From: Leptospira dzoumogneensis
GTDB taxonomy: Bacteria; Spirochaetota; Leptospiria; Leptospirales; Leptospiraceae
Assembly: GCF_004770895.1 (NCBI RefSeq)
Contig: NZ_RQHS01000005.1
Span: 828,656 to 892,655 of the forward strand
Length of the DNA: 64,000 nucleotides
Reading direction: 5' to 3'
The position numbers and the translations under genes were made by a program. Below are positions 7,666-18,479 of this stretch, piece after piece (position 1 is the stretch's first letter; every line of letters begins with the position of its first letter). Under the pieces are notes generated by a model that saw only the letters and a list, made by a program, of their open reading frames with translations, had not been told where the DNA came from and made no database searches.

Positions 7666-8865
7666 TTAATTAGGTGTAGAGGCGGATCGGGCCTTTAGCC
7701 GGGCAATCCATTTGTCTTTAAGACTTAAGAAAGGTCTCTCGATCAAATAGAATAGGATGGTACAGAATAAGAAAGTGAATAGAACCGCGACTATAAAAGT
7801 GGCGAAAGTTCTGGAGTAACTTAAGGATTGTATTACCGTTCCACAAACTACGGAGATTGCTGCGGAAGTCGGGTATAAATGCCAAAGATACATCGTGTAA
7901 CTTACACGGGCGATAGGGCGAAATCCTGAAAAACTTAAAAATTTGCCTATATAAGAATTTTCGGAAAGGCTGACTAATACGATCCCTGCAAAGCCAAGAT
8001 TTATACAGTTATAAGCGTAAATTTGGGTGAACGCGGTCTTTTGGGTCAAAAAGCCTATTGCCGCAAGAATAATAGAAGCAGCAAGGACAGTATAACGGAT
8101 CGGTTTTTTCTGGGAAAAGTTGGAATAATGAGAAGAAAGAAAAAATTCAGAACATAACATTCCAGCAATAAGCGAGTCAAATCTAGTCTCGCTATGAGTG
8201 TATATAATATGTGTAGGTAAAATATCGAATTGGGAGTAGACTGCTCTTAATATGACCGGGATAAAATAAAGCCCGACGAGTAGGATCCTTCTTGTGGAAT
8301 CTGAAATTTTAAAAAATAACAATGCACATAAAGGAGGAAGTATTAAATAGAACTGTTCCTCGATCGACAATGACCATCCGTAATCGAATAATCTTCCTTT
8401 CGTATAATTGGAAATATAGAATAGATCCGCCCATACATAGGAAATACTTTCGGTCAAACTCTGTTTTAAAAGGGTTTTGGAAGCATCTAAATTTTCCGCA
8501 GCGTTCAGGGATTTTAGCATTCCTCTCATGCTGAGATATTGTACTAAGAGAAGGAAATAGTAAGCGGGGAAGATCCTAAGAGATCTTTTGATATAGAAAA
8601 AGGATAGTTTTATGTTCCCGTATTTTACTTTTTCTTTTAGTAGATTTCCGTAAATTAGGAACCCGCTTAATATGAAGAATAAGTCGATCCCTGCGGTAAG
8701 GTTTTTTAAAGCGGTATCCAAAAAATACGGGATATTCGGGATAAAATGATTTGCCCCGATCCAGATATGGAGCCCTATGATCATCATGATGGAAATAGCT
8801 CGGACTCCGTTTAGGGCCGGATATTCCTCGTCTCTCTTCTCTGTAATATACGAAAAAAATTTCAT
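7666..8865 (-). CDS. Acyltransferase 3 family membrane protein (first of a tandem pair)
   Basis: 399 residues, multi-spanning, with the same signature blocks as its downstream neighbour: LNGVRAISIMMIIGLHIW near the start (Arg and His of the active site), FFILSGFLIYG, WSLSIEEQFYLILPP and ARVSYTMYLWH late. Expected to modify envelope glycans by O-acylation. An AAGAGAG ribosome site lies about 5 bases before the ATG. The two copies have diverged enough that different acceptors are plausible, but that is inference. It lies 29 bases downstream of glyA on the same strand and may be co-transcribed with it. Confidence 0.9.
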   Translation of the reverse strand: MKFFSYITEKRDEEYPALNGVRAISIMMIIGLHIWIGANHFIPNIPYFLDTALKNLTAGIDLFFILSGFLIYGNLLKEKVKYGNIKLSFFYIKRSLRIFPAYYFLLLVQYLSMRGMLKSLNAAENLDASKTLLKQSLTESISYVWADLFYISNYTKGRLFDYGWSLSIEEQFYLILPPLCALLFFKISDSTRRILLVGLYFIPVILRAVYSQFDILPTHIIYTHSETRFDSLIAGMLCSEFFLSSHYSNFSQKKPIRYTVLAASIILAAIGFLTQKTAFTQIYAYNCINLGFAGIVLVSLSENSYIGKFLSFSGFRPIARVSYTMYLWHLYPTSAAISVVCGTVIQSLSYSRTFATFIVAVLFTFLFCTILFYLIERPFLSLKDKWIARLKARSASTPN

Positions 8866-8894
8866 AAGGCTCTCTTGTGTGTTAGCTTAGGGGA

Positions 8895-10142
8895 TTAATC
8901 CAATCTGAAATTGGTCATCGGGAATTGTTGGGTGATCTCTTTCACACCGGCCTTGACTTTTTCCTTGGTCTTTTCGTCGTCCGGGTTGTCCAAGAAATCG
9001 CAGATCAGATTTCCTACTTTTTCTATATCGGCAGGCTTGAGTCCTCTAGTAGTCAACGCAGGAGTTCCTAAACGGATCCCGGAAGCAACCGCAGGAGGAT
9101 TTTTATCGAATGGGATCGCGTTTTTATTCACTGTGACCCCAACTTCGTCCAATCCGTCGGCCGCTTTTGCGCCGGTTAAACCTTTTACGGAAACGTCCAG
9201 TAGAACCAGGTGGTTGTCGGTTCCGCCGCTCACTACTCTGAATCCTCTTTTTACAAAAACTTCCGCCAAAACTTTTGCGTTTGCGAGTACTGTTTCGATG
9301 TACTTTTTGTAATCAGGAGTTAAAGCTTCCCCGAATGCCACCGCTTTTGCAGCGATCACATGCATTAAAGGTCCACCTTGGATCCCAGGGAATACTCTGG
9401 AGTTTAGCACTTTCTCATTTTCTAATTTAGAAAGGATTAATCCACCTCTTGGTCCTCTTAGGGTTTTGTGAGTGGTAGTAGTAACATAATCAAAGCTATC
9501 GATTGGAGAAGGGTGATAACCGGTGGCAACTAATCCGGAGATATGTGCGATATCCGCCATCAGTTTTGCACCTACTGATTTTGCGATCTCTGCGAACTTA
9601 TCAAAATCGATCGTTCTGGAATATGCAGAAGCACCCGCAACGATCAATTTAGGCTTATGTTCTTTTGCAAGAGAAGCAAGAGCATCATAATCGATCGTCT
9701 CGGTTTTAGGATCCACACCGTAAGGGATCGGTTTATAATATTTTCCGCTGATATTTACTGGAGAACCATGGGTCAAATGTCCTCCATGGGCCAGGTTCAT
9801 TCCTAAGAAAGAATCTCCAGGTTCCATGGTAGCTAAGAAGACTGCCATATTCGCCTGGGCACCGGAGTGAGGCTGAACATTCGCATATTCTGCTTTGAAG
9901 ATCTTTTTGGCTCTTTCGATCGCCAAGGACTCTACAGCGTCTGCGTTCACACATCCGTTATAATATCTTTTTCCAGGATATCCTTCCGCATATTTATTGG
10001 TAAGAGTGGAAGTATAAGCTTCCAGAACTGGTCTGGACACGAAGTTTTCAGAAGCGATCATTTCCAGGTTTTGTTCCTGTCTTTGGTCTTCTGCTTGTAA
10101 GGCTTTGAAAATTTCGGGGTCTTGTTGGGGAAGGTATTTCAT
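8895..10142 (-). CDS. glyA: Serine hydroxymethyltransferase
   Basis: 415 residues from the ATG at 10142, which has a GAGG ribosome site 6 bases upstream and gives the usual length; an ATG at 10172 would add ten unlikely residues and overlap the gene before it. The enzyme interconverts serine and glycine, transferring a one-carbon unit to tetrahydrofolate with pyridoxal phosphate. Visible markers: [24 protein letters not shown], the PLP lysine motif [14 protein letters not shown] and a C-terminal [12 protein letters not shown]. It follows the lipoate ligase homologue by 26 bases, an apt pairing because glycine metabolism includes a lipoylated cleavage complex, though the link is inference. Confidence 0.97.
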   Translation of the reverse strand: MKYLPQQDPEIFKALQAEDQRQEQNLEMIASENFVSRPVLEAYTSTLTNKYAEGYPGKRYYNGCVNADAVESLAIERAKKIFKAEYANVQPHSGAQANMAVFLATMEPGDSFLGMNLAHGGHLTHGSPVNISGKYYKPIPYGVDPKTETIDYDALASLAKEHKPKLIVAGASAYSRTIDFDKFAEIAKSVGAKLMADIAHISGLVATGYHPSPIDSFDYVTTTTHKTLRGPRGGLILSKLENEKVLNSRVFPGIQGGPLMHVIAAKAVAFGEALTPDYKKYIETVLANAKVLAEVFVKRGFRVVSGGTDNHLVLLDVSVKGLTGAKAADGLDEVGVTVNKNAIPFDKNPPAVASGIRLGTPALTTRGLKPADIEKVGNLICDFLDNPDDEKTKEKVKAGVKEITQQFPMTNFRLD

Positions 10143-10168
10143 TTTTTCCTCGGTGCTGCCTAAGAGAA

Positions 10169-11041
10169 TCATTCTCCCAGAATATAGCCTAGATCTGAAT
10201 ATTTTTCCTGGAACAGCCGATCTGCCGCCTTGCGAACGTTTCGAAAGAAGGAAGGGTCAGCTTCGGTACCTATGATTTCAACCCCCAGATAATCCGCAAA
10301 TAAAAGGGAAAGGTCTTGTTTGAATTTTCCGGGGGAAAATGAGGCTGGCAAGGAGGTCACAAATTCATCATGAGCTCTGCCTTTTCTATATTCAGGTTCT
10401 TCCGGAGGATGGGGTAGGAGGTCCGACACCAATGGGATCAGTCTGGAATCCAGGATCAGGGTCCCGTGCTGCACGATACAGTTCTTCTTCCTGAATTGAG
10501 CGTTACCCGAAATTTTTTTCCATACATCCGGAGATAGTTCCAAGGCAAGGTCGGACTTACCTTTACATTTTGTTTTTAGTCCTTGTCTGTTTAAAGCGGA
10601 AGATATCAGGCCTAAGAATATATTATAAGAGTTAGAGACAGGATATAGTTCCGGTTTTGTTTCTAAGGAAACAAAAAGACTGAAGTTTAGATTCCATCCC
10701 GGTTCATGAACAACTGTCCCGCCGCCGCTTGCTCTTCTGGCAATATACACAGGATCTTGGAGAGAAGGTTTTTTGGGCCTTTGTCTTTTTTGGAATTCGT
10801 TCAGGAAGTTTTCTATATTTTCTTTTCCTGCACTTAGTTCCGGTTTTTCAGAGAGACCCATTATGATGGACCTGGGTCCTTCCCAAAACCGAACCCCGCC
10901 GGAATATCCTCCGGATACTAGTTGGACTGCGAGAGCTTCTTCCAAAGCTAGATTATAATAAGGTGTCCGAATGGATTTTTGGTCTAGTATAAAAGTTCTC
11001 ACTTCGAGACCAGAGTCTAACCGCCTATAGTTTTCGTCCAT
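10169..11041 (-). CDS. Lipoate-protein ligase A-like protein (BPL/LplA/LipB fold)
   Basis: 290 residues. Markers of the LplA/LipM fold: [10 protein letters not shown] near the N-terminus, [20 protein letters not shown] (the lipoyl-AMP binding loop), KGKSDLAL with a candidate catalytic Lys, and [20 protein letters not shown]. LplA-type ligases or LipM-type octanoyltransferases attach lipoate or octanoate to lysines of E2 and H proteins; sequence reading alone does not separate them. An accessory C-terminal domain of LplA is not obvious. The E2 subunit it may serve is at 17220-18464. The ATG at 11041 has a weak ribosome site, so the start may be some codons downstream. Confidence 0.85.
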   Translation of the reverse strand: MDENYRRLDSGLEVRTFILDQKSIRTPYYNLALEEALAVQLVSGGYSGGVRFWEGPRSIIMGLSEKPELSAGKENIENFLNEFQKRQRPKKPSLQDPVYIARRASGGGTVVHEPGWNLNFSLFVSLETKPELYPVSNSYNIFLGLISSALNRQGLKTKCKGKSDLALELSPDVWKKISGNAQFRKKNCIVQHGTLILDSRLIPLVSDLLPHPPEEPEYRKGRAHDEFVTSLPASFSPGKFKQDLSLLFADYLGVEIIGTEADPSFFRNVRKAADRLFQEKYSDLGYILGE

Positions 11042-11300
11042 GGGTTTTACTACGGACTGTAGTCTTTAATCGGTTTATTTGAACATTAGTCCTAATCTTC
11101 TTTTTTAGTTTCTCACTCAGGGAATAATTCTGAACACTTTGTGCGAACAAAAATGAACCGCGTTCCATTTGTATTATGAAAATATAATATTAAAGTGCAC
11201 TTTAAGTTTAGTTGAACTTCGGTCACCGTTACGCTATTTTTAGGAAAATTGGAACATTATCCTTTCTTCTCTTGTCCTAATTTATAGAGCATTATGAAAA

Positions 11301-11933
11301 ATGAATATAGGATATTACTCTCGGTTTTCGGTTTTTATTTTGGCCATGTCCCTTTTGTTAGGGGCATGTGTGATAGACCAAGATACACATTCCAAAAAAT
11401 CCAAATTATATAAACCTAGCTTTGCACTTTTCGGGGATAGCATCTCTGCCTTCTGGCCTGTAGAAGAACAGTTTCCTGAATTTGAGACTTATAAGAAGGC
11501 GTTTCCGGGCAGAAGGACTTACGAGATCCAAGAGGCAGCCAAAAACGAAACAGGGAGATATAGATCCTGTATGTTGAACGGCGGTGTAAATGATTTCCTG
11601 AATAATTTCGAACCCACTTGGGAAGAGGTCGACGCCACAGTACAACGTCAACTCAAGACCTTAGAAATACTGAACGACCACTGCGATTATATAATCGTTC
11701 TGAATGTATGGACCGTGCAGCTTCCTTGGCCTGTAAAGGCAGCGTCCATGATCAATTTAGAAATGAAGGAGAAGGTCACATTCTTACCAAGGATCGACCC
11801 TGAAGATCTGATCCATGGTGAAATGTTATTAGACGGAGGTCACTTAACCGACGAAGGTTATGGAATTCTTTCCCAAAGAGTGAGAGAATATTTAAGAGCT
11901 AGTTTGCCTGAATTCTGGCTGGAGTTCTTATGA
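11301..11933 (+). CDS. SGNH/GDSL-type hydrolase lipoprotein
   Basis: 210 residues. An N-terminal hydrophobic stretch ends in LLLGAC, a good lipobox with Cys23 as the lipidated residue. The mature part carries SGNH landmarks: FGDSIS with Ser47, GGVNDF with Asn97, and DGGHLTDEGY with Asp178 and His181. SGNH enzymes are esterases or O-deacetylases, so the protein probably removes acyl groups from an envelope glycan or lipid. The stop codon overlaps the start of the outer-membrane barrel gene by 4 bases (ATGA), implying a joint function at the outer membrane. The 259 bases upstream are AT-rich and probably hold the promoter; no clear operator was seen. Confidence 0.8.
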   Translation: MNIGYYSRFSVFILAMSLLLGACVIDQDTHSKKSKLYKPSFALFGDSISAFWPVEEQFPEFETYKKAFPGRRTYEIQEAAKNETGRYRSCMLNGGVNDFLNNFEPTWEEVDATVQRQLKTLEILNDHCDYIIVLNVWTVQLPWPVKAASMINLEMKEKVTFLPRIDPEDLIHGEMLLDGGHLTDEGYGILSQRVREYLRASLPEFWLEFL

Positions 11934-12724
11934 AGTTTCGGTTCTTATTTCTTTTGGTATTCCTGAGTCCAATTGCGGAAGTTTTGGGCTCCGATAAGAA
12001 TGTGATCCCTTATCCGGTATGGGGACAATCCGTCGGAGTATATAATATTTTTGTAATTAGTGCGGATGCGAAAGAATATAGGAATTCTAAGGATTATGAT
12101 CGAAATCGTAATATTTCTGTGGATGGGGAATTGAAATTAGGAGATCATTTTTCCGTTTCTGCGGGGTACGGGTATGTGGACCAATACGCCACAAGAACTA
12201 CTCCTTGGAGCGGTTGGGATAGATGGAAGGCAGGCCTAAAAACTTTTTTCACTTTCGGAATATTTTCGATAGGAGGAGGTGTAAACGTTTACGGACCTTC
12301 TGCATCCGAACCTTGGATCGGAGAAAGAAATCCCGATCTATATTTGGTCCGTCCTCATTTGGGTTTCGTGTTGGATTTCGGTAGAACCAAGTTCCAAGCA
12401 TTCGGTTTATACGAAAGAGAAACCGATTCCAGATTCAGAGATCCTGTCCAAGAGAAATATTATCGTTACATGGAAGCGGGAGCTACTTTGTCTTACGAAA
12501 CAAATTCGAATTGGATCCTTCTTTTAGAAGCTACCTATCGTATGGCTGTAGAAGATACGATCTCAACTCCTCGTTCCGATTCATTCAATCTTCATCCGGG
12601 AGTTCAATATAAGGTAGGAGATGGAGGTAGAGTTTTCCTTAGCGGTTTGTATGGAATGAGAAGGGATAATACATACGACCAAGGTTTTAAGGTCGGCTAC
12701 CAGCAGATGTTTTCTTTCGAGTGA
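11930..12724 (+). CDS. Predicted outer-membrane beta-barrel protein
   Basis: 264 residues. A signal peptide (MKFRFLFLLVFLSPIAEVLG) is followed by alternating polar/hydrophobic strands rich in Tyr, Gly and aromatic residues (for example LKLGDHFSVSAGYGYVDQY, KFQAFGLYER, RVFLSGLYGMR) and the sequence ends in an aromatic-rich strand with F two residues from the end, as expected for BAM substrates. Roughly 10-12 strands look possible. It is translationally coupled to the SGNH lipoprotein gene. No named family was recognised; channel, enzyme partner or adhesin roles are all open. Confidence 0.75.
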   Translation: MKFRFLFLLVFLSPIAEVLGSDKNVIPYPVWGQSVGVYNIFVISADAKEYRNSKDYDRNRNISVDGELKLGDHFSVSAGYGYVDQYATRTTPWSGWDRWKAGLKTFFTFGIFSIGGGVNVYGPSASEPWIGERNPDLYLVRPHLGFVLDFGRTKFQAFGLYERETDSRFRDPVQEKYYRYMEAGATLSYETNSNWILLLEATYRMAVEDTISTPRSDSFNLHPGVQYKVGDGGRVFLSGLYGMRRDNTYDQGFKVGYQQMFSFE

Positions 12725-12736
12725 ACCTGGCCGAAC

Positions 12737-13594
12737 TCAATCTTCGACCTTATAGTATTTGCTCGAAGCTTCCTTCAGGAATTTTTTCTCTTTTTTGTTC
12801 AGGGAATTCATTCCTTCTTTGGAAATTTTTTCTAAGAGACGATCTACTTCTTCTTTTGCCTCTTCTCTGGTTTTCATCTCTTCTTGCCAGCGGACCATTT
12901 TTCTTTTTTGTCTCCATCTGGAAAAAGAGAAGCTTGGGAATTTAAACCCGAATCTATATTTTACTTTAGTATAATATAGGAAATAGAGTCCACCGGCAGC
13001 GAATCCGCCTATTCCGTTTGCGATCGGAGTTCCGGATTGTAATCCTAATAGTACGAGAACCAGTAATATTAAAACTGCCAGGTATTTTGCTTTGATCGGG
13101 AAAATTCCCCAGAACAAAAGTTCTCTATTGGGCCAGATCAATGCGTAAGCTGTGATCAGCCCGTATAGAACCGCGGAAATCCCGAGTACTGTGCCTTGCT
13201 GGAATCCAAATAGGGAGGCGAGCACTGTAGCGACCCCGCCTCCGAAGATACAGAACATAAAATAACGTAAAAAATTCCTGGTTCCCCAATGGGATTCTAA
13301 CGCGGACCCGAACATCCAAAATGCGAACATCTCGAATAGGAATCCGATCAGCATATTAGGAGAATGGAAGAAGCTGTAAGTCAGTAGCTGCCAGCCAAAA
13401 AACTTTTCTAGGACTAAACCCGGAGTCAGTCCGAATAATCCCAGGATTGCCAAAAGAATAGAAGGGGCAGCCAGGCTTAGAATAAACTCTATCCCGAAAA
13501 TCGCTATGTTTAAGATCAAAAGTTTACGAACGAGGGGAGAGGTTGAGACACCGAATCCGCTAGAGAAAGACGCCATTGCCTTCCTAGTTTTCAT
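12737..13594 (-). CDS. Rhomboid-family membrane protein, catalytic His missing
   Basis: 285 residues from the ATG at 13594 (AAGGA just upstream); an ATG at 13576 after AGGAAGG is equally possible. Six membrane segments, the rhomboid L1 region (YSFFHSPNMLIGFLFEMFAF, then GSALESHWGTRNFLRYF) and the serine segment LGISAVLYG are present. The last segment reads IANGIGGFAAGGLYF where active rhomboids have AHxGG, so the catalytic His appears to be Gly or Asn. The C-terminal tail is cytoplasmic and strongly basic then acidic. Family is clear; protease activity is doubtful. It ends 12 bases from the convergent barrel gene. Confidence 0.85.
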   Translation of the reverse strand: MKTRKAMASFSSGFGVSTSPLVRKLLILNIAIFGIEFILSLAAPSILLAILGLFGLTPGLVLEKFFGWQLLTYSFFHSPNMLIGFLFEMFAFWMFGSALESHWGTRNFLRYFMFCIFGGGVATVLASLFGFQQGTVLGISAVLYGLITAYALIWPNRELLFWGIFPIKAKYLAVLILLVLVLLGLQSGTPIANGIGGFAAGGLYFLYYTKVKYRFGFKFPSFSFSRWRQKRKMVRWQEEMKTREEAKEEVDRLLEKISKEGMNSLNKKEKKFLKEASSKYYKVED

Positions 13595-13673
13595 TTTTCC
13601 TTTCGAACGACAACCTAAATCCGGATTTTGTTTCCTTTGACAGTTTGGGCGAAATATAGTAAATGTTCCTAAG

Positions 13674-14627
13674 ATGGAAATCTTCTTGTACGGAGTCCGG
13701 GGCTCTATTCCTGCCCCCTTATCGAATGAGGAATACAGGGAGAAAGTAATTTCCATATTGAGACTTGTCGCCAAGTCGGAGGGAAAAGCTTTCTCTTCTC
13801 CCGAAGAATGGTTTGATGGGTTGCCTGAACCTCTGAATTATGTGGTCGGCGGAAATACTACCTGTGTTCGGATTATCGGTTCTTCCGGGGTCGAACTGGT
13901 CGTGGATCTTGGAACTGGAGCCAGAGTTTTGGGAGAAGACTTGGTCAAAGAAAAATTCGGACAAGGAAAGGGAGAAGCTTCCGTATTTTTCACTCATACC
14001 CACTGGGATCATATTCACGGGATCCCGTTTTTCAAACCGTTATATATTCCTGGAAATAAGTTCACCTTCTATTCTCCCCTAGAAGATCTTCCGGAGAGAT
14101 TAAAATACCAACAAGAACCCAGATTTTTTCCGATCCATTTCGATCATTTCGGTTCAGAAAGAAATTTCCATAGACTCCAAAAAGGAGAAGTCCTGGAAAT
14201 CGGCGGCGTTAAAGTAGAATGGCTGGCTCTCAAACATCCCGGCGGCTCCATCGCTTACAAATTCACCGAAAACGGGAAAAGTTTTATTTTTGCCACCGAT
14301 GCCGAGTATAATGGTGAGGATTTTCCTCTCATCCAGGAGCAAAAACCTTTCTTTAAAGGGGCGGATCTTTTGGTTTTGGACGCTCAGTACACTCTGGACG
14401 AATCCTTCCAAAAATTCGATTGGGGCCATACTTCTTATACTATGGCGGTCAATTGTGCTTCTTCCTGGGAGGTCAAAAAACTGGCCTTGACCCACCATGA
14501 ACCCGCCTATTCTGACGAAATTTTAGCCATCATCTTGGATGACGCCAGAACCCATGCTGAAAATCTTGGAGCTAAGGACCTATCCATTGTACTGGCTAGA
14601 GAAGGAATGAAATTCAAACTCGTATGA
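13674..14627 (+). CDS. MBL-fold metallo-hydrolase
   Basis: 317 residues with a complete metallo-beta-lactamase metal site: [13 protein letters not shown] (HxHxDH), the later His in [12 protein letters not shown], the Asp in FIFATDAEY and a late His in LALTHHEP. The start [15 protein letters not shown] is typical of the subgroup that includes RNase Z-like and cyclic-nucleotide phosphodiesterase-like hydrolases. An insertion with [11 protein letters not shown] lies between motifs 2 and 3. No secretion signal, so cytoplasmic. The stop overlaps the PBP1A start by 4 bases, so the two share an mRNA. Substrate unknown. Confidence 0.88.
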   Translation: MEIFLYGVRGSIPAPLSNEEYREKVISILRLVAKSEGKAFSSPEEWFDGLPEPLNYVVGGNTTCVRIIGSSGVELVVDLGTGARVLGEDLVKEKFGQGKGEASVFFTHTHWDHIHGIPFFKPLYIPGNKFTFYSPLEDLPERLKYQQEPRFFPIHFDHFGSERNFHRLQKGEVLEIGGVKVEWLALKHPGGSIAYKFTENGKSFIFATDAEYNGEDFPLIQEQKPFFKGADLLVLDAQYTLDESFQKFDWGHTSYTMAVNCASSWEVKKLALTHHEPAYSDEILAIILDDARTHAENLGAKDLSIVLAREGMKFKLV

Positions 14628-17080
14628 ATCTATTTAGCGAAGGAATTCACAGAGCTACAAAAACACTTTTGGTCTTAGCCTTATTGGGCGGTCTTTTTTT
14701 CGGATACATTATCGCAGAAGTGGACGAGGGGGGAGAGCTTGCCATCTTAGCTTCTTACCAACCTACTACTCCAACTCGTTTATATGATATCAATGGTGTT
14801 GTGTATGCGGAGTTGTATCGTCATAAGCAACAACTTCTAAAATACCAAGATATTCCTCCTCATGTAGTCCAAGCATTCCTCTCGGTCGAAGATAATAACT
14901 TTTTCAATCACTTCGGGATAGATTTTTCCGCGATCCTTCGCGCGGCAGCAGTCAATGTGATCTCAGGCAGGATCAAACAGGGTGGATCCACTCTTACCCA
15001 ACAGCTTGCTAAAACCGTTTTGAATAATAGGAAAAAATCCTTTATTCGTAAATTCGTAGAGGCTCTGTTCACTCTTCAGATAGAACAGGAATATTCTAAA
15101 GAAGAAATATTAGAAATTTATTTTAACTTAATATACCTGGGTCATGGGACCACAGGGCTTGCTTCCGCGGCGGATGTGTATTTCCATAAGGATGTTTCCG
15201 ACTTGGATGTGGCAGAAGCTGCACTTCTTGCAAGACTTCCTAAGGCCCCTGTGGATTATTCTCCTTATAAAAACCCTGCGGCTTCTAAAAGAGCTCATAT
15301 AGAAGTCTTAAAACTGATGGCTTCTCAGGGATTTGTTCCGGCAGATAAGGTCCAAACTATTCATGACGAATTCTGGGAAAAATACTGGCCGATCGTAATC
15401 ACTCAATCTCCTTCTCAATCTACTTGGGGGACCAAGTTGAATAGGGCTCCTCATTTTACCGAGTTCGTAAGACAGAGATTATTAAAAGAATTGGGAGAAG
15501 ATAGGATCTACAGCGGTGGTCTCAAAATTTACACCACTTTAGATATCCGCAAGCAGGAGATCGCTCAAGACGAACTTCGCAAGGCCCTCAAAAAACACGA
15601 TGACCTGGTTTCAGGTGTTACAGTGAATTATGCGGGCGGTGCGGATCGAGGTCTTGTCGGACTTTATAATTTTATAGGTTCCTTATTCCCTGTGGCTCCT
15701 ACTTTTGTAAGCCGTTTGGATGATAAGGCGAACTTTAGGGTGGCTCTCGAAAAAGAACTTATCGATTCAGCAGATGTGCTCAGTTTACTTCTTCCCGCGG
15801 ATAATGAATCTGCCGCATTCACCGAATTCCAAAAAAGATCCGCAGTATTCGGCAAAAACCTTCACGTAGAAGGCGCTGCTATCACTATAGATCATACCAA
15901 CGGCTATATAGAAACCATGGTCGGAGGTTATGAATTCACTCCTAAAAACCAATTCAACCGTGCGGTCCAGGCGAGAAGGCAGACTGGATCTTCTTTCAAA
16001 CCTTTCGTGTATGGAGCTGCGATCGCAGAACGTATCGTAGGTTCCGGAACCGGGATCATGGATGCACCTTTGACCACGCTTACGGAAGAAGGAGAAGGTT
16101 GGTCCCCTCAGGATTTTGACGGGGATTTCCAAGGAATGGTTCCTCTTTCCAGGGCGCTTTCCATGTCATTAAACATAGTTTCCGTGCAGGTGTTCCTACG
16201 CACGGGTGCGGATGCTGTCATAGATTTTGCTTCTCGTTTAACAAAAGCTGATAAGAGTAGATTTATGCCGAGCCCTGCTCTTGCATTGGGAATTGCGGAA
16301 CTTTCTCCTTATGAAATGGCGGTGGGATATTCTATCATCGCAAATAAGGGAAGAAATGTGATCCCACTTTCCGTTCGGTATGTGATCGATCAGTCAGGAA
16401 ATGTAATTTATAACGAAGAACTAAAAGTCAGAGAAGAATTAGATAAAGAAGCGGAAGACGGTTCTATCCAGATCATTAGCGAAGGAACAGCCTATATTCT
16501 TCGCAAAATGTTGACCATGGTTGCCATGGGTGGAACTGCAGCGAATGGACTTCATTCTCCCGACCAAGGAAATTACAAAGGGATCGCTGCCGGAAAAACA
16601 GGATCCACTTCTTCTTTTACAAATGCTTGGTACTGCGGATTTGATCCTAAATTGACCACTGTCATTTGGCTTGGATTTGATAAGAGTTCTATCTCTCTCG
16701 GAAGAGGTCAGGCTGCAGGGGTTCTTGCGGTTCCTATCTGGGGAAAAATGTACCGTCGTTTCTATAACGGTGAGAATTATCCAACTTTCGAGGATGAACA
16801 CGGCCTGGATCCGCAGCCGGAAGAAGTGCAAGGTGGAGGAACCTGTGCGTATAATGGACTGTCTCCTAAACCGGGAGTATGTCCTGTTACCCAGAACCTG
16901 ACCTTAAAGCCGATTACTGTAGCAGGCGTGACAAAATCCGTCCAAGCAAACCGCCAATGCGATGGAGACCGGGACCATCATAAGTCAATAGATTTCAGAG
17001 AATTCCTGCAATTGGAATACCAGATCAGCGACGAAGAGATCGGAAAAACGGAACGTAAGTTTAAACCGCAAGCGGACTAA
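14624..17080 (+). CDS. Penicillin-binding protein 1A (class A, bifunctional)
   Basis: 818 residues. One N-terminal membrane anchor (about 15-31) is followed by a GT51 glycosyltransferase domain with catalytic Glu89 in [14 protein letters not shown] and the block [16 protein letters not shown]. The transpeptidase domain has SxxK at Ser456 (TGSSFKPF), SLN in [11 protein letters not shown] and KTGS at 658-661. It polymerises and crosslinks peptidoglycan in the periplasm. An extra stretch of about 110 residues between the two domains and a Cys-containing C-terminal tail lie outside the core. Translationally coupled to the MBL hydrolase gene upstream. Confidence 0.95.
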   Translation: MNLFSEGIHRATKTLLVLALLGGLFFGYIIAEVDEGGELAILASYQPTTPTRLYDINGVVYAELYRHKQQLLKYQDIPPHVVQAFLSVEDNNFFNHFGIDFSAILRAAAVNVISGRIKQGGSTLTQQLAKTVLNNRKKSFIRKFVEALFTLQIEQEYSKEEILEIYFNLIYLGHGTTGLASAADVYFHKDVSDLDVAEAALLARLPKAPVDYSPYKNPAASKRAHIEVLKLMASQGFVPADKVQTIHDEFWEKYWPIVITQSPSQSTWGTKLNRAPHFTEFVRQRLLKELGEDRIYSGGLKIYTTLDIRKQEIAQDELRKALKKHDDLVSGVTVNYAGGADRGLVGLYNFIGSLFPVAPTFVSRLDDKANFRVALEKELIDSADVLSLLLPADNESAAFTEFQKRSAVFGKNLHVEGAAITIDHTNGYIETMVGGYEFTPKNQFNRAVQARRQTGSSFKPFVYGAAIAERIVGSGTGIMDAPLTTLTEEGEGWSPQDFDGDFQGMVPLSRALSMSLNIVSVQVFLRTGADAVIDFASRLTKADKSRFMPSPALALGIAELSPYEMAVGYSIIANKGRNVIPLSVRYVIDQSGNVIYNEELKVREELDKEAEDGSIQIISEGTAYILRKMLTMVAMGGTAANGLHSPDQGNYKGIAAGKTGSTSSFTNAWYCGFDPKLTTVIWLGFDKSSISLGRGQAAGVLAVPIWGKMYRRFYNGENYPTFEDEHGLDPQPEEVQGGGTCAYNGLSPKPGVCPVTQNLTLKPITVAGVTKSVQANRQCDGDRDHHKSIDFREFLQLEYQISDEEIGKTERKFKPQAD

Positions 17081-17219
17081 AAATCGAGTGCGATTTCGGG
17101 AAAATTCAACCAAAACACCGATTTGACAAGAACGGCTTTACAGAATTTTTCCGCTTTCCGAAAGTGAAATGGAGGCGGTCCCGGAATGGGACGTATACAC
17201 CGACCTCCGTAGGATCAAG

Positions 17220-18464
17220 ATGTCGATAGAGATCAAGGTTCCCGAAATGGGTGAGTCCATTACGGAAGCAACAATAGCAAACTGGGTAAAAAAAGAAGGC
17301 GAGCGAGTAGAACAGGACGAGATCCTGGTGGAATTGGAAACCGACAAGGTGACCATGGAGGTGCCAGCCCCCTCGGCGGGAGTTCTCCAAAAAATTAACA
17401 AGAAACCGGGCGAGACGGTCAAGATCAAAGAAGTGATCGGAATCATTGACCCTTCTGCCTCTGCAAAAAGCACTCCTACTCCAAGCACTCCTTCCACAAC
17501 AAATACAGCACCAACTAACACGACTAACGCAGCGCAGAATGATACACTTCCTCCTGCAGTTCGTAAATTGATAGATGATAACGGATTAAATCCTGCTTCT
17601 ATCTCCGGCTCCGGTAAGAACGGACAGATCACCAAAGAAGACGTGTTAAACGCAATTGCAAATAAACAGTCTGCGGCCGCGGTTTCCGCGGCTCCGGCAG
17701 CGGCTAAGTCTGCTCCTTCTCCTGAAATTCCTAAAGCGGTTCCTGCCGCTTCTCGTAGTAATCTTCCGAGAGAAAACGTAGTTCCGATGACTAAACTTCG
17801 CCAGACGATCGCAAATCGTTTGGTTGCGGCTCAACATAACGCGGCTCTTCTCACTACTTTTAACGAAGTGGATATGAGTGCTGTGATGGATCTTCGCGCT
17901 AAGTATAAGGACAAGTTCAAAGACGCGCATAATATCAATTTAGGATTTATGAGTTTCTTCACTAAGGCAGTGATCGGAGCATTAAAATTTGTTCCTGCAA
18001 TCAACGCGGAAATTCGAGGTACTGATCTAGTTTATAAAAACTATTTCGATATCGGTGTGGCTGTTGGAGGTCCAAAAGGTCTGGTAGTTCCGATCGTTCG
18101 TGACGCTGATCTTTTAAGTTTCGCTCAGGTAGAATCAGAGATCGCTCGCCTCGCAAATAAGGTGAAGGACGGAAAGATCGATCTATCCGATATGGAAGGT
18201 GGAACATTCACCATCTCCAACGGAGGGATCTACGGTTCCATGATGTCCACTCCTATCCTGAACCCGCCTCAAAGTGGAATTTTAGGACTTCATAATATCG
18301 TAAAACGTGCAGTGGTAGTGAACGATCAGATCGTGATCCGACCTATGATGTATGTTGCTCTTTCTTATGACCATAGGGTTGTAGATGGAAAAGAAGCGGT
18401 AACCTTCCTCGTAAAAGTAAAAGAAGCGATCGAAGATCCGACCCGCCTTCTTTTGGAAGTCTAA
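17220..18464 (+). CDS. sucB: 2-oxoglutarate dehydrogenase E2 (dihydrolipoyl succinyltransferase)
   Basis: 414 residues from the ATG at 17220 (AGGA upstream), giving the standard start [13 protein letters not shown]; an upstream ATG at 17169 adds a non-conserved extension. One lipoyl domain (Lys in ETDKVTMEV, about residue 44), an Ala/Pro/Thr/Ser-rich linker, a peripheral subunit-binding domain ([14 protein letters not shown]), a second Ala/Pro linker and the catalytic core ending in [13 protein letters not shown] (catalytic His and Asp). It transfers the succinyl group to CoA in the TCA cycle. First gene of an E2-E3-E1 operon; the 139 bases before it probably carry the promoter. Confidence 0.96.
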   Translation: MSIEIKVPEMGESITEATIANWVKKEGERVEQDEILVELETDKVTMEVPAPSAGVLQKINKKPGETVKIKEVIGIIDPSASAKSTPTPSTPSTTNTAPTNTTNAAQNDTLPPAVRKLIDDNGLNPASISGSGKNGQITKEDVLNAIANKQSAAAVSAAPAAAKSAPSPEIPKAVPAASRSNLPRENVVPMTKLRQTIANRLVAAQHNAALLTTFNEVDMSAVMDLRAKYKDKFKDAHNINLGFMSFFTKAVIGALKFVPAINAEIRGTDLVYKNYFDIGVAVGGPKGLVVPIVRDADLLSFAQVESEIARLANKVKDGKIDLSDMEGGTFTISNGGIYGSMMSTPILNPPQSGILGLHNIVKRAVVVNDQIVIRPMMYVALSYDHRVVDGKEAVTFLVKVKEAIEDPTRLLLEV

Positions 18465-18479
18465 GGAATAGAAGGAATC

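Noticed and set aside
8911..9312. Long open frame opposite glyA
   Set aside because: Reverse-strand shadow of a highly conserved gene, explained by codon bias.
17138..17635. 165-codon open frame opposite sucB
   Set aside because: Antisense to the lipoyl domain; Ala/Pro/Thr linker codons produce the open frame.
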